A stretch of DNA of 46,638 nt from Rhodocyclaceae bacterium (lineage in GTDB: Bacteria; Pseudomonadota; Gammaproteobacteria; Burkholderiales; Rhodocyclaceae), in NCBI GenBank assembly GCA_020445805.1, contig JAGRFX010000009.1, positions 1 through 46,638 on the forward strand. Reading direction: 5' to 3'. The notes under the pieces were generated by a model that saw only the letters and a program-made list of their open reading frames with translations, did no database searches and was not told the origin of the DNA. Positions 1 through 12,363 of the stretch are shown here, piece after piece. Position 1 is the stretch's first letter. Each line of letters starts with the position of its first letter. A program made the position numbers and the translations under genes.

Positions 1-3166
<3,166 letters not shown>

Positions 3167-3449
3167 CGGCCTCGTCCATGGTGGCTTCTTAACGGCCACC
3201 GCCCTGCCTTATTTAACACTTTCTAAAGTTGCTTCCCGATACGTCGATAAGCGGTCCACATGAGCCAGACCATTCCCGTACCCGGATTCGCGCGCCCGCG
3301 TTCGAATACCCGTGCAGTCATCAGGGCGAACCCGGCCCTGCCCGTGCTTCGAATCGACCTGCGCGCCCTCTCGCTGGCCGCGCCGACCGGCACCTGCACG
3401 CCAGCCCGTCCGTTCCTGCGTCGCGAGCAACTGCCCACGAGTGAGCCCT

Positions 3450-4646
3450 ATGGAACTGTTTGACTTCGATTCGGACGCAGCGGTGGACGAGGCGCCCGCC
3501 GAGGAAGGCCCGGTCCCCATCGAGTCGGGTCAGGGCTTTGCGACCCTGATCGTCGACGACGACCCGGTGGCGCGCATGATCGTCCTCGACGAATTTGCCG
3601 AGCTGGGCCTGCGATCGGTCGAGGCCGAATCGGGCGAGCAGTGCCTGGAGGCGCTGAACGACGACATCGGCGTGGTCCTCCTCGATGTGAACATGGCCGG
3701 CATGAACGGCATCGAGACCTGCCGGCAGATGCGCGCGCGCGGCCACCGCCGCTGCCAGGTCATCTTCGTCTCCGCCGACGGCGAGATCGAGACCCGCCTG
3801 CGGGCCTACGACGCGGGCGGCAATGATTTCATCGTCAAGCCCTTCGAGCCCGAGGAGCTGGCCCGCAAGGTCCGGGTGGCGCAACGGGCGCTGTCCTCCT
3901 TCGACACGGTCAGTGGCGAGGCCGCCAACGCCCGCCAGGCGGCCTTCGCCGCCATGTCCTCGATGGGCGAGATGGGCACGGTGCTCGAGTTCATGCGGCG
4001 CAGCTTCGCCTGCCAGAGTCTCGACGAACTGGCCTCCGCCGTGCTCGCGACCTCCGCCCAGTACGGCCTGTCGGGTCTGGTGGAGCTGGGCGAGGGCGCA
4101 GCCCGCCGCGGCTACAGCCCCGCGGGCCCCTGCACGCCGCTCGAGCATTCCATCCTCGAGCACTCGCGGGATCTCCAGCGGATCTTCCAGTTCAGCAACC
4201 GGATGGTCATCAACTATCCCCTGGTGACCCTGGTGGTGAGCGGCCTGCCGGTGTCCGACCCGGACTTCGTGGGACGCCTGCGCGACCACCTGGCCGTGCT
4301 CGCCGAAGCCGCCGATGCCCGTGCCCGGGCCATCGCGGTCGAGCAGGAGCGCGACCGCAAGGCGCTGGCCGTGCTGGAAGCGGTCCGTCACCTGGACGAG
4401 GTCATCGGGGACGTGGAGCGCAGCCACGCCGAGAACCGCGTGCGGGCCGCCAGCATCAGCTCGGAGTTCCTCTCGCGCCTGGAGGCGGCCTTTGTCCACA
4501 TGGGGCTGACCGAACTCCAGGAGAGCGATCTCGTGGAGCTTGCCACCCACGCCACCCGGGGCATTGCCGACCTGCAGAAGGACATGCTGCGCATCCAGCA
4601 GCAGCTGGCCGACGCCATCCACACCCTGCGCAGCGAAGCCCACTGA
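3450..4646 (+). CDS. response regulator receiver protein with uncharacterised C-terminal region
   Basis: A 398-residue soluble protein. Residues about 30-145 form a CheY-like receiver with the acidic pair in VDDDP, phospho-acceptor Asp79 (LLDVN), Ser108 (FVSAD) and Lys130 (IVKPFEP), so the phosphorylation site is complete. The rest (about 150-398) is not a recognised DNA-binding, GGDEF, EAL or HD-GYP output. It looks like a GAF-like or regulatory fold (about 165-290) followed by a long charged helical stretch (about 290-395), likely coiled coil. ATG at 3450 was chosen because the receiver starts soon after it and a GAGTGAG purine stretch precedes it; the frame stays open upstream to 3312. It is flanked on both sides by kinases on the opposite strand, which are its likely partners. 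Output is unknown. Confidence 0.85.
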   Translation: MELFDFDSDAAVDEAPAEEGPVPIESGQGFATLIVDDDPVARMIVLDEFAELGLRSVEAESGEQCLEALNDDIGVVLLDVNMAGMNGIETCRQMRARGHRRCQVIFVSADGEIETRLRAYDAGGNDFIVKPFEPEELARKVRVAQRALSSFDTVSGEAANARQAAFAAMSSMGEMGTVLEFMRRSFACQSLDELASAVLATSAQYGLSGLVELGEGAARRGYSPAGPCTPLEHSILEHSRDLQRIFQFSNRMVINYPLVTLVVSGLPVSDPDFVGRLRDHLAVLAEAADARARAIAVEQERDRKALAVLEAVRHLDEVIGDVERSHAENRVRAASISSEFLSRLEAAFVHMGLTELQESDLVELATHATRGIADLQKDMLRIQQQLADAIHTLRSEAH

Positions 4647-4685
4647 AGCGGCTTCTGCCGATGCCCCTCGGCGGGGGCCCCGGGC

Positions 4686-5133
4686 TCAGCCCACCGGCGC
4701 CCGCGTGGCGTGCTTCCTGACGGTGTCGACCAGCTCGACCGGGTCGATCGGCTTGCAGATATGGGCGACCATGCCCGACTTGAAGCAGGCCTCCCGCTCC
4801 TCCTCGAAGGCATGTGCCGTCTGGCCGATGACCGGCAGCCCGGGCGCGAGCCGCAGGATCTGCCGGGTCGCCTCGTGGCCGTTCATGACCGGCATCTGGA
4901 TGTCCATGAGCACGGCGTCGAAGGCCTCCGGGCCGACTTTCTCGACGGCCGTGACCGCGTCCGCCCCGTTCTGCACCAGGGTCACGGCCGCGCCGGCCTC
5001 GGTCAGGTAGTCCTCGATCACCATCTGGTTCACCACATCGTCCTCGGCCAGGAGCAGTCGCAGGCCGCTCAGCTGGCCCGCGATGGAATCGAGCTCCGGC
5101 TCCGCGACCGCTTCGGCGGCCGCGGCGTCGCGC
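4686..5133 (-). pseudogene. detached receiver (REC) domain of the upstream hybrid kinase
   Basis: Receiver domain in a frame shifted by one base from the kinase that precedes it on the minus strand. It has every catalytic feature: the EDD acidic cluster, phospho-acceptor in LMDIQMPVMNG, Thr in GQTA and Lys in CKPIDP. No usable start codon lies between the shift point and the domain, so it is unlikely to be an independent gene. It is best read as the C-terminus of the 5069-7228 kinase. The linker before it (Ala/Glu-rich) reads smoothly in either frame across about 5128-5137, which fits a single-base deletion. Intact catalytic residues suggest the break is recent or artefactual. Confidence 0.75.
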
Positions 5134-7228
5134 CGTCGGCGGCGGCCGCGCCCGAGGCCAGGGACTCGAGGGCCGCGTCGCCGATCTTCAGGGGCACCGG
5201 CTCGAAGGGCAGATGGACCACGAAGGTGCTGCCCGCGCCCGGGCGACTGCGCACCGTGATGCGGCCCCCCATCAGCTCGACGATCCGCCGCGTGATGGTG
5301 AGACCCAGGCCCGTGCCGCCGTAGCGCCGGGTGTGGGAGGCATCGGCCTGCTCGAAGGGCGAGAAGATCCGCGCCAGCTGGGTCTCGTTCATGCCGATGC
5401 CGGTGTCGATGACCCGGAACACCAGCTCGCCGGCATCGCGCCCGGCCTCCAGCCGCACCGATCCGGCGGGCGTGAACTTCAGTGCATTCGAGAGCAGGTT
5501 CACCAACACCTGGCCCAGCCGCAGCGGATCGCCGACGCAGGCCACCGGCAGGTCCGGCGCCCGGCTCACCGAGAGGGCGATGCCCTTGTCGGCGAAGTCG
5601 GCGTCCAGCAGCTGGACCGCGCCTTCGATGACCTCGCCGACCAGCAGCGTGGTGCGCTCCACATGCAGCTTGTCGGCCTCGATCCGCGAGAAGTCGAGGA
5701 TGTCGTCGATGACCCCGAGCAGCAGGCGGCCGGACTTGAGGATCTGGGTGAAGGTGCTCTGCAGCCGCGGCTCGCCCCGGCTCTCCCTCTGGCCGATATA
5801 GGCCATGCCGAGGATGCCGTTGAGCGGCGTGCGGATCTCGTGACTCATGTTGGCCAGGAACTGGCTCTTGGCCACGTTGGCCGCCTCGGCCCGCTCCTTG
5901 GCGTTGCGCAGTTCGACTTCCTGCAGCTTCCGGTCGGAGATGTCCTCCTTCACCGACATGAAGTGGGTGATCTGCTGCTGGTCGTCGAAGACCGGCGAGA
6001 TGGTGCCCGACTCCCAGTAGATCCGCCCATCCTTGCGGCGATTCTGGATCTCGCCCTCCCAGGCATTGCCGGCCGTGATCGAGGCCCACAGCTCCCCGAA
6101 GACCTGCGGGTCCGTCAGGCCCGACTTGAGGATCCGCGGCGTCTGGCCGATCACCTCTTCGGCCTGGTAGCCGGTGATCCGGGTGAAGGCATCGTTCACG
6201 AAGACGATGCGCCCCTCCAGGTCGGTCACGACGACCGAGGCGTTGGACTGGCGTACCGCGGCGGACAGCAGGCGCTGCTGGGACTGGGCCTCGAAGAGGG
6301 CGCGGTTCGCCTGGTCCCGGGACTGCATCGAGCGCCACAGCCACAGGCCGAACATGCAGATCACCAGGCTGACCGCCGTCGCCGAGTAGGCCACGGTATC
6401 CCGGTGGCGCAGCTGCGGTTCCATCAGTTGCGCCACCGAACGCCCGACAATGAAGGTCAGGCCGTACTCCGGCAGCTTGTAGTAGCCGTAGATCCGCTCG
6501 GTGCCGTCCATCTGGGAGAAGCGCCGCAGGCTGCCCGAGATGCCGACATCGGCATCCAGGAAATCGCCGGTCACCTTCTTGCCCAGGTAGACATCGTTGC
6601 CGGGATAGCGGGCCATGACCTCGCCGCCGTCCTTGATCATGGTCGTCACGCCCTGATCGCCGAGCGCGAGCTTCTGGTGGAAGCTGGCGAAGATGTCGGG
6701 GCTGACCGAGATCACCAGCACGCCGGCGAACTCGTCGTGGACGAAGATCGGGCGCGTGAACTGGATCGACCACTTGCCGGAGACCTTGCCCTTGACCGGA
6801 TCGCTGATGTAGAGGCGGTCGGCGGTCGGGTCGCTGGCGTGGACCCGGAAATGCACCCGCTCGCTGAGATCCACCCGCTTGGTGGCCTTGGCCAGGTTGG
6901 AATAGGCCAGCATGCCGTCCGCGGCAATCACCGCCACCTGGAGGCTGATGTCCGAAATGTGCTGCTGGCGCAGCCGCACGGTGTTCGAGAACTCGTCCCA
7001 GTCGCCGGTCCAGTTGCTGCGCAGGTCCAGCAGCAGCTCGTTGAGGCGCTTGATCGAGGCCAGCGTGTTTTCCGCAAAGGCCTGGGACTGGAACTCGGCG
7101 GCGGTGCGCCCTTCGTGCAGCTGCTCGCGCGCGCTGCGGTCGATCTCGACATAGGCCGAGCCCCACAGCAGGGCGAGCAGAACGACAATCGCACCGAGCA
7201 GGCGCGCTCCGTAAGAGGCCGGCATCAT
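5069..7228 (-). CDS. Cache-PAS hybrid sensor histidine kinase (kinase part, frameshifted before its receiver)
   Basis: Membrane histidine kinase. From ATG at 7228 (GGAG ten bases upstream) it has a membrane helix (about 10-28), a large periplasmic Cache-like sensor (about 35-285), a second helix (about 290-312), a PAS domain with the NRRKDG-IYWES motif (about 340-455), HisKA with [12 protein letters not shown] (about 475) and HATPase_c with NLLSNALKFT, DTGIGM and GGTGLGL. After the ATPase domain the frame runs into an unrelated basic tail and stops at 5069, while an intact receiver domain continues in another frame (4686 to about 5130). One base appears to be missing in a GC-rich linker near 5130-5134. 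Restoring it gives an 847-residue hybrid kinase. This may be a real mutation or a sequencing or assembly indel. Confidence 0.85.
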   Translation of the reverse strand: MMPASYGARLLGAIVVLLALLWGSAYVEIDRSAREQLHEGRTAAEFQSQAFAENTLASIKRLNELLLDLRSNWTGDWDEFSNTVRLRQQHISDISLQVAVIAADGMLAYSNLAKATKRVDLSERVHFRVHASDPTADRLYISDPVKGKVSGKWSIQFTRPIFVHDEFAGVLVISVSPDIFASFHQKLALGDQGVTTMIKDGGEVMARYPGNDVYLGKKVTGDFLDADVGISGSLRRFSQMDGTERIYGYYKLPEYGLTFIVGRSVAQLMEPQLRHRDTVAYSATAVSLVICMFGLWLWRSMQSRDQANRALFEAQSQQRLLSAAVRQSNASVVVTDLEGRIVFVNDAFTRITGYQAEEVIGQTPRILKSGLTDPQVFGELWASITAGNAWEGEIQNRRKDGRIYWESGTISPVFDDQQQITHFMSVKEDISDRKLQEVELRNAKERAEAANVAKSQFLANMSHEIRTPLNGILGMAYIGQRESRGEPRLQSTFTQILKSGRLLLGVIDDILDFSRIEADKLHVERTTLLVGEVIEGAVQLLDADFADKGIALSVSRAPDLPVACVGDPLRLGQVLVNLLSNALKFTPAGSVRLEAGRDAGELVFRVIDTGIGMNETQLARIFSPFEQADASHTRRYGGTGLGLTITRRIVELMGGRITVRSRPGAGSTFVVHLPFEPVPLKIGDAALESLASGAAAADGATPRPPKRSRSRSSIPSRAS

Positions 7229-7335
7229 GGGCGTTCGTCTCCAGTCGGGCATGTCCGCATTTTTTTGTGTCCACGGGGGCACCGCTCCGGAACGGCCGCC
7301 CCTCCTGATCATCCGGTTTCGGCACAAAGCAAGAT

Positions 7336-7373
7336 AACTTTAGTAATAGCTGATGGAGCGGCCCACTAAAGTT
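7336..7373. promoter_or_regulatory. 9-bp perfect inverted repeat between divergent kinase and cyclase genes
   Basis: AACTTTAGT (7336-7344) and ACTAAAGTT (7365-7373) form a perfect inverted repeat with a 20-base spacer. The repeat lies in the AT-richer part of the divergent region between the hybrid kinase (start 7228, minus) and the REC-GGDEF gene (start 7478, plus). The same core CTAAAGTT occurs at 3223-3230 in the divergent region beside the first kinase. It could be an operator shared by these signalling genes; no binding protein is identified. Confidence 0.35.
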
Positions 7374-7477
7374 CGCGCGCCCGGTTCCGATACCGGAGTC
7401 ACGGGGTTTTCGGCGGCACGGCGCGGCAGGCTGCGCGCTGGCGTTTCCGACGTGCCGGGCCTGGGCGGCCCAAGACA

Positions 7478-8467
7478 GTGAGCCAGGGATCGACAGCTTT
7501 GAAGCCGACGGAAGACCATGCATGCACCACCACCGGGGCGGGCCTGCTGCTGGTGGACGATGACCCGGGTGCCATCCGGGTCCTGCAGCGCATCCTCTCC
7601 GCCTACCAGCGACTGCGCTTCGCGACCAATGGCGCCGACGCGCTCCGCCTCGCCCGGGAGACGCCCCCCGACCTGATCCTGCTCGACGCCGAGATGCCGG
7701 AGATGGACGGCTTCGCGGTCTGCGCGGCGCTCAAGGCCGACCCGGCGCTGGCCGACATTCCGGTCATCTTCGTGACCAGCCATCTCGACATCAGCTTCGA
7801 GACCCGGGCCCTCGAGCTGGGCGCCATGGACTTCATCGCCAAGCCCCTGTCTGCGCCGCGCGTCCAGTTGCGCGTCCGCAACCAGCTGCTGATCAAGCAG
7901 CAGACCGACCTGTTGCGCCGACAGGTCACCACCGACGCCCTGACGGGCATCGACAACCGGCGCGCCTTCGACCTGGCCCTGCCCCTCGAGTGGCGCCGGG
8001 CCGTCCGCGGCGGCACCTGCCTGTCGCTGATGATGATCGACGTGGATCATTTCAAGGATTTCAACGACCGCTACGGACACCCGGCCGGCGACCGCTGCCT
8101 GCGGCAGGTCGCCACGGCCCTCCAGGCCGCGGTGGGCCGGCCCGGAGACATGGTGGCCCGCTACGGCGGCGAGGAATTCGCGGTCCTGCTGCCGGAGACT
8201 GCACCGGACGCGGCATCCGAGCTGGCGGAAGGCATCCGCCAGGCCGTGATCGATCAGGCGATTCCCCACGACGGCTCTCCAATCTCCAGCGTCGTGACCG
8301 TCAGCATTGGCATCGCCAGTGCCGGGCCGGTCCGCGAGGCGAGTGGCGAGAACACCCCGGCCGAGCTGCTCGCCCGGGCCGATACAGCGCTCTACGACGC
8401 GAAACAGGCCGGGCGCAATTGCGCCCGAAGCGCCCCGCCTCTGTGCGCCCGGTCGGCAGCCCAGTGA
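7478..8467 (+). CDS. REC-GGDEF diguanylate cyclase response regulator
   Basis: Soluble response regulator predicted to make cyclic di-GMP from two GTP. Residues about 20-140 are a receiver with VDDD, phospho-acceptor Asp70 (LLDAEMPEMDG), Thr100 and Lys122. Residues about 150-310 are a GGDEF domain with the active-site motif GGEEF at 230-234. The product-inhibition I-site RxxD (RPGD, 221-224) lies exactly five residues before it, so both catalysis and feedback inhibition look intact. The start is GTG at 7478; no ATG is available before the receiver, and no strong ribosome binding site is visible. The stop overlaps the GTG start of the following giant kinase by four bases (GTGA). The two are therefore translationally coupled, and the kinase is the natural candidate to control this receiver. 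Confidence 0.92.
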   Translation: MSQGSTALKPTEDHACTTTGAGLLLVDDDPGAIRVLQRILSAYQRLRFATNGADALRLARETPPDLILLDAEMPEMDGFAVCAALKADPALADIPVIFVTSHLDISFETRALELGAMDFIAKPLSAPRVQLRVRNQLLIKQQTDLLRRQVTTDALTGIDNRRAFDLALPLEWRRAVRGGTCLSLMMIDVDHFKDFNDRYGHPAGDRCLRQVATALQAAVGRPGDMVARYGGEEFAVLLPETAPDAASELAEGIRQAVIDQAIPHDGSPISSVVTVSIGIASAGPVREASGENTPAELLARADTALYDAKQAGRNCARSAPPLCARSAAQ

Positions 8468-11400
8468 GCCAGGCGGCCCGCGGAGCCCCCCGCCTCTCCT
8501 TCGTGTCGCGGCTGACGGTCGTCGCCGCACTGCTCGTCACCGTCGTCACAACGATCCTGGTCGTCCTGCTCCATCAGCACGAATTGACGGAGTTGACCGA
8601 ACGGGCCGAAGAGCGAATCTCCGCCAGCCTGTCAACGCGGGAGCGCCTGCTGCTGCGCGACATCGACCGCGTGAGTTCCGCGATCGGTTACCTGGCCGGC
8701 ACGCCGCCGCTGGCCGGTATTGGGCGCGCGCGCGCGGCAGGTGGATTCGATAGCGTGGGGGACAGCTCCCTGGCCGCCTGGGAGGCCCGCCTCGCCCGGA
8801 TCTTTTCGACCTTTGCCAGTGCCGACCCCACCGTCCGCCTGGTTCGTCTGCTGGGACCGGACGGTCGCGAGGCGATCCGCGTCGAGCGCCATGGCAGCTT
8901 TGTAAGGAGCGTCGATTCGGGCAACCTGCAGGACAAGAGCGACCGCCCGTACTTCCGGGACGCCAGGCGCAAGGGCCCCGGTGTCGTCGTCATCAGCCCG
9001 ATCGGCCTCAACCAGGAAAATGGGCGCGTGGAAGAGCCGCACTGGGCCACGCTGCGGGTGGCCATGCTGGTTGCAGGCCCGGATGGGCCGGTCGGCGTGC
9101 TCGTCATCAACTACGAGGCCGATGCTGTACTGGCCTCGCTGAACGCGATACAGACCCCGCAGCACCGCTTCTTCCTGGCCGGTGCCGATGGCGGTTTCGT
9201 CATTCATCCCGATCCGGCCAAGGCCTTCCGTGGCGAGTATGCCGCGCCCTATGGCCTTGCCGATGCGTTGCCGGGGCTCGAGATCGGCCCAGACCGGCTC
9301 GGCCTCCAGGAAGTCCGCGACGAAGGCAAGCCAACCCTGGCCATCGCACGGCAGGTCTCTCTGCCCGGCGAAATCCTGGACGGCGGCGTGACCCTGATCG
9401 AGACCATCGATCCCCAGCGACTGGAAGACACCAACAACGATTTCATCGTCTCCCTGCTGCCCACCATCATCCTGAGTTCGGTCGGCCTGTTCGTGATTGC
9501 CTGGCTGCTGCTCTACCGACAGCTGTCTCCCCTGGCACAACTCTCGACAGCGGCGCGCGCGATCACGGCCGGCAACCTCGATGTCAGCATCGATGACCAC
9601 GATGGGGTCGGCGAAGTGGGTGCCATGGCCAAGGCCTTCAGCACCATGCTGGTGTCCCTGCGGGCCCGACAGGCCGAGAGCGAGCACCTGCACGGCGAGC
9701 TGCAGGCCAGCGAGGCCTTCGCCAACGCGATCGTGCGGGGCTCGCCCAATGGCATTCTGGTCATCAACGAGGAGGGCCTGATCGTCCGCAGCAATGACGC
9801 TGCCGATCGCATGTTCCACTACGAGCGGGGTGCCCTGGTCGGCCGACCGGTGGAGGTGCTGGTGCCCTTGAACAGTCGGGACACCCACGCCACCTTGCGC
9901 ACGCGCTACCGCCCCGACGATGCACCACGCCTGATGGGCGAACGCGGCCGCCATCTGGCCGGCCAGTGTGCGGACGGCAGCAGCTTCGCGGCCGAGATTG
10001 CCCTGGCCAACATGTCGGCACCCGATGGCCGCTTCGTCATCGCCACCATCAGCGACGTCAGCGAGCAGCGCCACCGCCAGGCCCAGGCCGAGTTGCTGGC
10101 ATCGATCGTCCACAATTCGGGCGACTTCATCTGCATCTGCACCCCCAGCCTGGCAGTCCGCTACCTCAATCCGGCGGCCCGGGAAATGCTGGGCCTCCTT
10201 TCAGGCGAACCTGAAGGGTTCGACCTCGCCGAAACCCTGGGGGAAGCGGACCGCGCACGCCTGCGCGGCGAAGTGGTGCCCGCCCTGCAGAACGCGGGTC
10301 GCTGGTCTGGCGAGATCACGCTGCGCCATCGCCTGTCGCGGGCCGAAACCCACACTGAGTGGAATGCCTTCGCGATCCGCGATTCGGTCGGACTGACCAC
10401 GGCATGGGCCGTCATCGGGCCGGATCTCGCCGAACGGCGCGCCCGGGCCACGGCCGAGGCGGCGAGCGACGCCAAGACCACCTTCCTGGCGCACATGAGC
10501 CACGAGATGCGCACGCCGCTCAATGCCGTGATGTCGGTGGCCTACCTGCTGTCGCGCTCCACCCTCACCGCCGAGCAGCGCCATCTGGTCGGCCAGCTGC
10601 GGCAGGCGGGCCAGCAGCTGTCGGCGCTCATCAACGACGTGCTCGATCTCTCGAAGATCGAAGCCGGCAAGATGGAACTCGAGCCCGCCAGCTTCGACCT
10701 GCCGGCCCTGCTCCGCGACATGGCCGGCCTGATGACCCACCAGGCCCTCGAGAAGGGCCTCGACCTGCGCCTGGGCCTGTCGCCCGATCTGCCCAACCAG
10801 GTGATCGGCGACCCGACCCGCCTGAACCAGGTGCTGGCCAATCTGCTCTCCAACGCCATCAAGTTCACGGAGCAAGGGTCGGTCCGCCTCGAGGTGGCAC
10901 CGGAAGCGCAGCTGGCCGGATCGGTGCGGGTCCGGTTCTGCGTGACCGACACCGGCATCGGCATCTCGAAGGAAGCCATCGCCGGCCTCTTCGCCCCCTT
11001 CACCCAGGCCGACATCAGCACCACCCGCCGCTTCGGCGGTACCGGCCTGGGGCTGACCATCTCCAAGCTGCTGATCGACGCCATGGGGGGCGAGATCGAG
11101 GTCAGGAGCGAGCCGGGGCGCGGCAGCGAGTTCTGCTTTTCACTGCCCCTGAGCGTGCCCGCCGTCGAGGCCATCGAGGCGCCCGAGGCACCGCCGCCTG
11201 CAGAGCCCGCCCAGGCGCCGGGCCTCGCCGGGGTCCGGATCCTGGTGGTGGACGACAGCGACATCAACCGGGACATCGCCCGGCGCCTGCTCAGGCTCGA
11301 GGGCGCCACGGTCGGCATGGCCGCCCATGGCCAGGAGGCGGTGGACATCCTGCGCGGGACGCCCGAGGCCTACGACGTGGTGGTCATGGACCTGCAGATG

Positions 11401-12264
11401 CCGGTCATGGACGGATTTGCCGCCACCCGGGCGATTCGCTCGGATGCCCGAACGGCCAAGTTGCCCATCGTGGCCCTGACCGCCGCCGCCATGCCCAATG
11501 AGCGCGAAAACGCGACCGAAGCCGGCATGAACGATTTCATCACCAAGCCCATCGACCCCGAACGCATGCTCTTCGTGATCCAGCGATTGCTGGGGCGCTC
11601 GGGGTTGTGGCCGAATCGTGCCGACGCCAAGGCCACGCCTGTCGAGCCCGCTACCCTTGGCGCGCCCGAGGCATGGCCCGACATCGCCGGCATTCGCAGT
11701 TCCGAGTCCCAGGCCCGCCTGGGTGGCGATGTCGAACTGCTGCGCTCGCTGCTGCGCCGCCTGTTCGAGGAGTTCGCCGACGCCTGCGAGCAGGTCGGCC
11801 ACCTGATTGCCACGGATCCCGCACTGGCCGCCCAGCGGCTGCACAAGCTGCGCGGCATCGCAGGCAACCTGGGCGCGGAACAGATCGCCCACCAGGCGGG
11901 CGAACTCGAAACCCATATCCGCAATGGCGAGCTCGCCGGTCACGAGACGGCCGCTGCGGCCCTCGCCACGGACATGCGGGCCCTGCGGGCGGCCGCCGCT
12001 GACTTCCTCGCCAGCGCCCCCGCCGAAGCCGGCAGCAGCGACGTGGCCCTCGACGACGCCCAGCTGGCGGCCCTGGACCGGGAGCTGGCCGACTACGACC
12101 TGTCGGCCCTCGACCGCTTCGCAGGCCTGGCGCCGGCCCTGGCGACCCGGCTGGGCGCGAGGCAGGTCGAGGAGCTGAAGCGGCGGCTCGAGGATCTCCA
12201 CTTCGACGAGGTCCGCGCAGCGCTGCGGCCGCTGACGGCAGGCACCGCCGACGTCGAGGACTGA
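8464..12264 (+). CDS. Cache-HAMP-PAS-PAS hybrid histidine kinase with REC and Hpt domains
   Basis: A 1266-residue tripartite hybrid kinase. Order: membrane helix (about 15-37), periplasmic double-Cache-like sensor (about 40-315, including the DKSDRPYF and VISPI stretches typical of Cache domains), second helix (about 325-350), HAMP (about 350-402), two PAS domains (about 416-535 and 542-655), HisKA with MSHEMRTPLNA (His about 679), HATPase_c with NLLSNAIKF, DTGIGIS and GGTGLGL, receiver (about 924-1042, phospho-acceptor in VMDLQMPVMDG) and a C-terminal Hpt domain (about 1090-1185) with LHKLRGIAGNLGA. The full His-Asp-His relay is on one chain, so phosphate can pass on to a separate receiver. 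The GTG start at 8464 overlaps the stop of the REC-GGDEF gene by four bases, making that cyclase the likely acceptor. Confidence 0.93.
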   Translation: MSQAARGAPRLSFVSRLTVVAALLVTVVTTILVVLLHQHELTELTERAEERISASLSTRERLLLRDIDRVSSAIGYLAGTPPLAGIGRARAAGGFDSVGDSSLAAWEARLARIFSTFASADPTVRLVRLLGPDGREAIRVERHGSFVRSVDSGNLQDKSDRPYFRDARRKGPGVVVISPIGLNQENGRVEEPHWATLRVAMLVAGPDGPVGVLVINYEADAVLASLNAIQTPQHRFFLAGADGGFVIHPDPAKAFRGEYAAPYGLADALPGLEIGPDRLGLQEVRDEGKPTLAIARQVSLPGEILDGGVTLIETIDPQRLEDTNNDFIVSLLPTIILSSVGLFVIAWLLLYRQLSPLAQLSTAARAITAGNLDVSIDDHDGVGEVGAMAKAFSTMLVSLRARQAESEHLHGELQASEAFANAIVRGSPNGILVINEEGLIVRSNDAADRMFHYERGALVGRPVEVLVPLNSRDTHATLRTRYRPDDAPRLMGERGRHLAGQCADGSSFAAEIALANMSAPDGRFVIATISDVSEQRHRQAQAELLASIVHNSGDFICICTPSLAVRYLNPAAREMLGLLSGEPEGFDLAETLGEADRARLRGEVVPALQNAGRWSGEITLRHRLSRAETHTEWNAFAIRDSVGLTTAWAVIGPDLAERRARATAEAASDAKTTFLAHMSHEMRTPLNAVMSVAYLLSRSTLTAEQRHLVGQLRQAGQQLSALINDVLDLSKIEAGKMELEPASFDLPALLRDMAGLMTHQALEKGLDLRLGLSPDLPNQVIGDPTRLNQVLANLLSNAIKFTEQGSVRLEVAPEAQLAGSVRVRFCVTDTGIGISKEAIAGLFAPFTQADISTTRRFGGTGLGLTISKLLIDAMGGEIEVRSEPGRGSEFCFSLPLSVPAVEAIEAPEAPPPAEPAQAPGLAGVRILVVDDSDINRDIARRLLRLEGATVGMAAHGQEAVDILRGTPEAYDVVVMDLQMPVMDGFAATRAIRSDARTAKLPIVALTAAAMPNERENATEAGMNDFITKPIDPERMLFVIQRLLGRSGLWPNRADAKATPVEPATLGAPEAWPDIAGIRSSESQARLGGDVELLRSLLRRLFEEFADACEQVGHLIATDPALAAQRLHKLRGIAGNLGAEQIAHQAGELETHIRNGELAGHETAAAALATDMRALRAAAADFLASAPAEAGSSDVALDDAQLAALDRELADYDLSALDRFAGLAPALATRLGARQVEELKRRLEDLHFDEVRAALRPLTAGTADVED

Positions 12265-12327
12265 GGCCCGCGACGGCCGCACCGGGCGGACCGCCGACCA
12301 TCCGATCGAGGCGCGGGCACACCCGCC

Positions 12328-12333
12328 TATAAT
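12328..12333 (+). promoter_or_regulatory. consensus -10 element upstream of the SAM hydrolase-eutBC operon
   Basis: A perfect TATAAT at 12328-12333 lies 31 bases before the SAM hydrolase start codon, in otherwise GC-rich sequence. No good -35 hexamer is seen 16-18 bases upstream, so it would be a weak or activator-dependent promoter. An AGGAGA ribosome binding site follows at about 12349-12354. Confidence 0.45.
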
Positions 12334-12363
12334 TGGGGAAACGCTGTTCAGGAGACGTCCCCG

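Noticed and set aside
3321..4643. 440-codon minus-strand frame opposite the receiver protein
   Set aside because: The plus strand has a complete receiver domain; the reverse frame is His/Gly-rich shadow sequence.
4663..4678. GC hairpin between the receiver gene and the split kinase
   Set aside because: A 5-bp GCCCC/GGGGC stem can form between convergent stops, but no T-run follows either way, so it is not called a terminator.
5213..7369. 718-codon plus-strand frame opposite the hybrid kinase
   Set aside because: Same antisense artefact; no domain is recognisable, while the minus strand encodes a full Cache-PAS-kinase.
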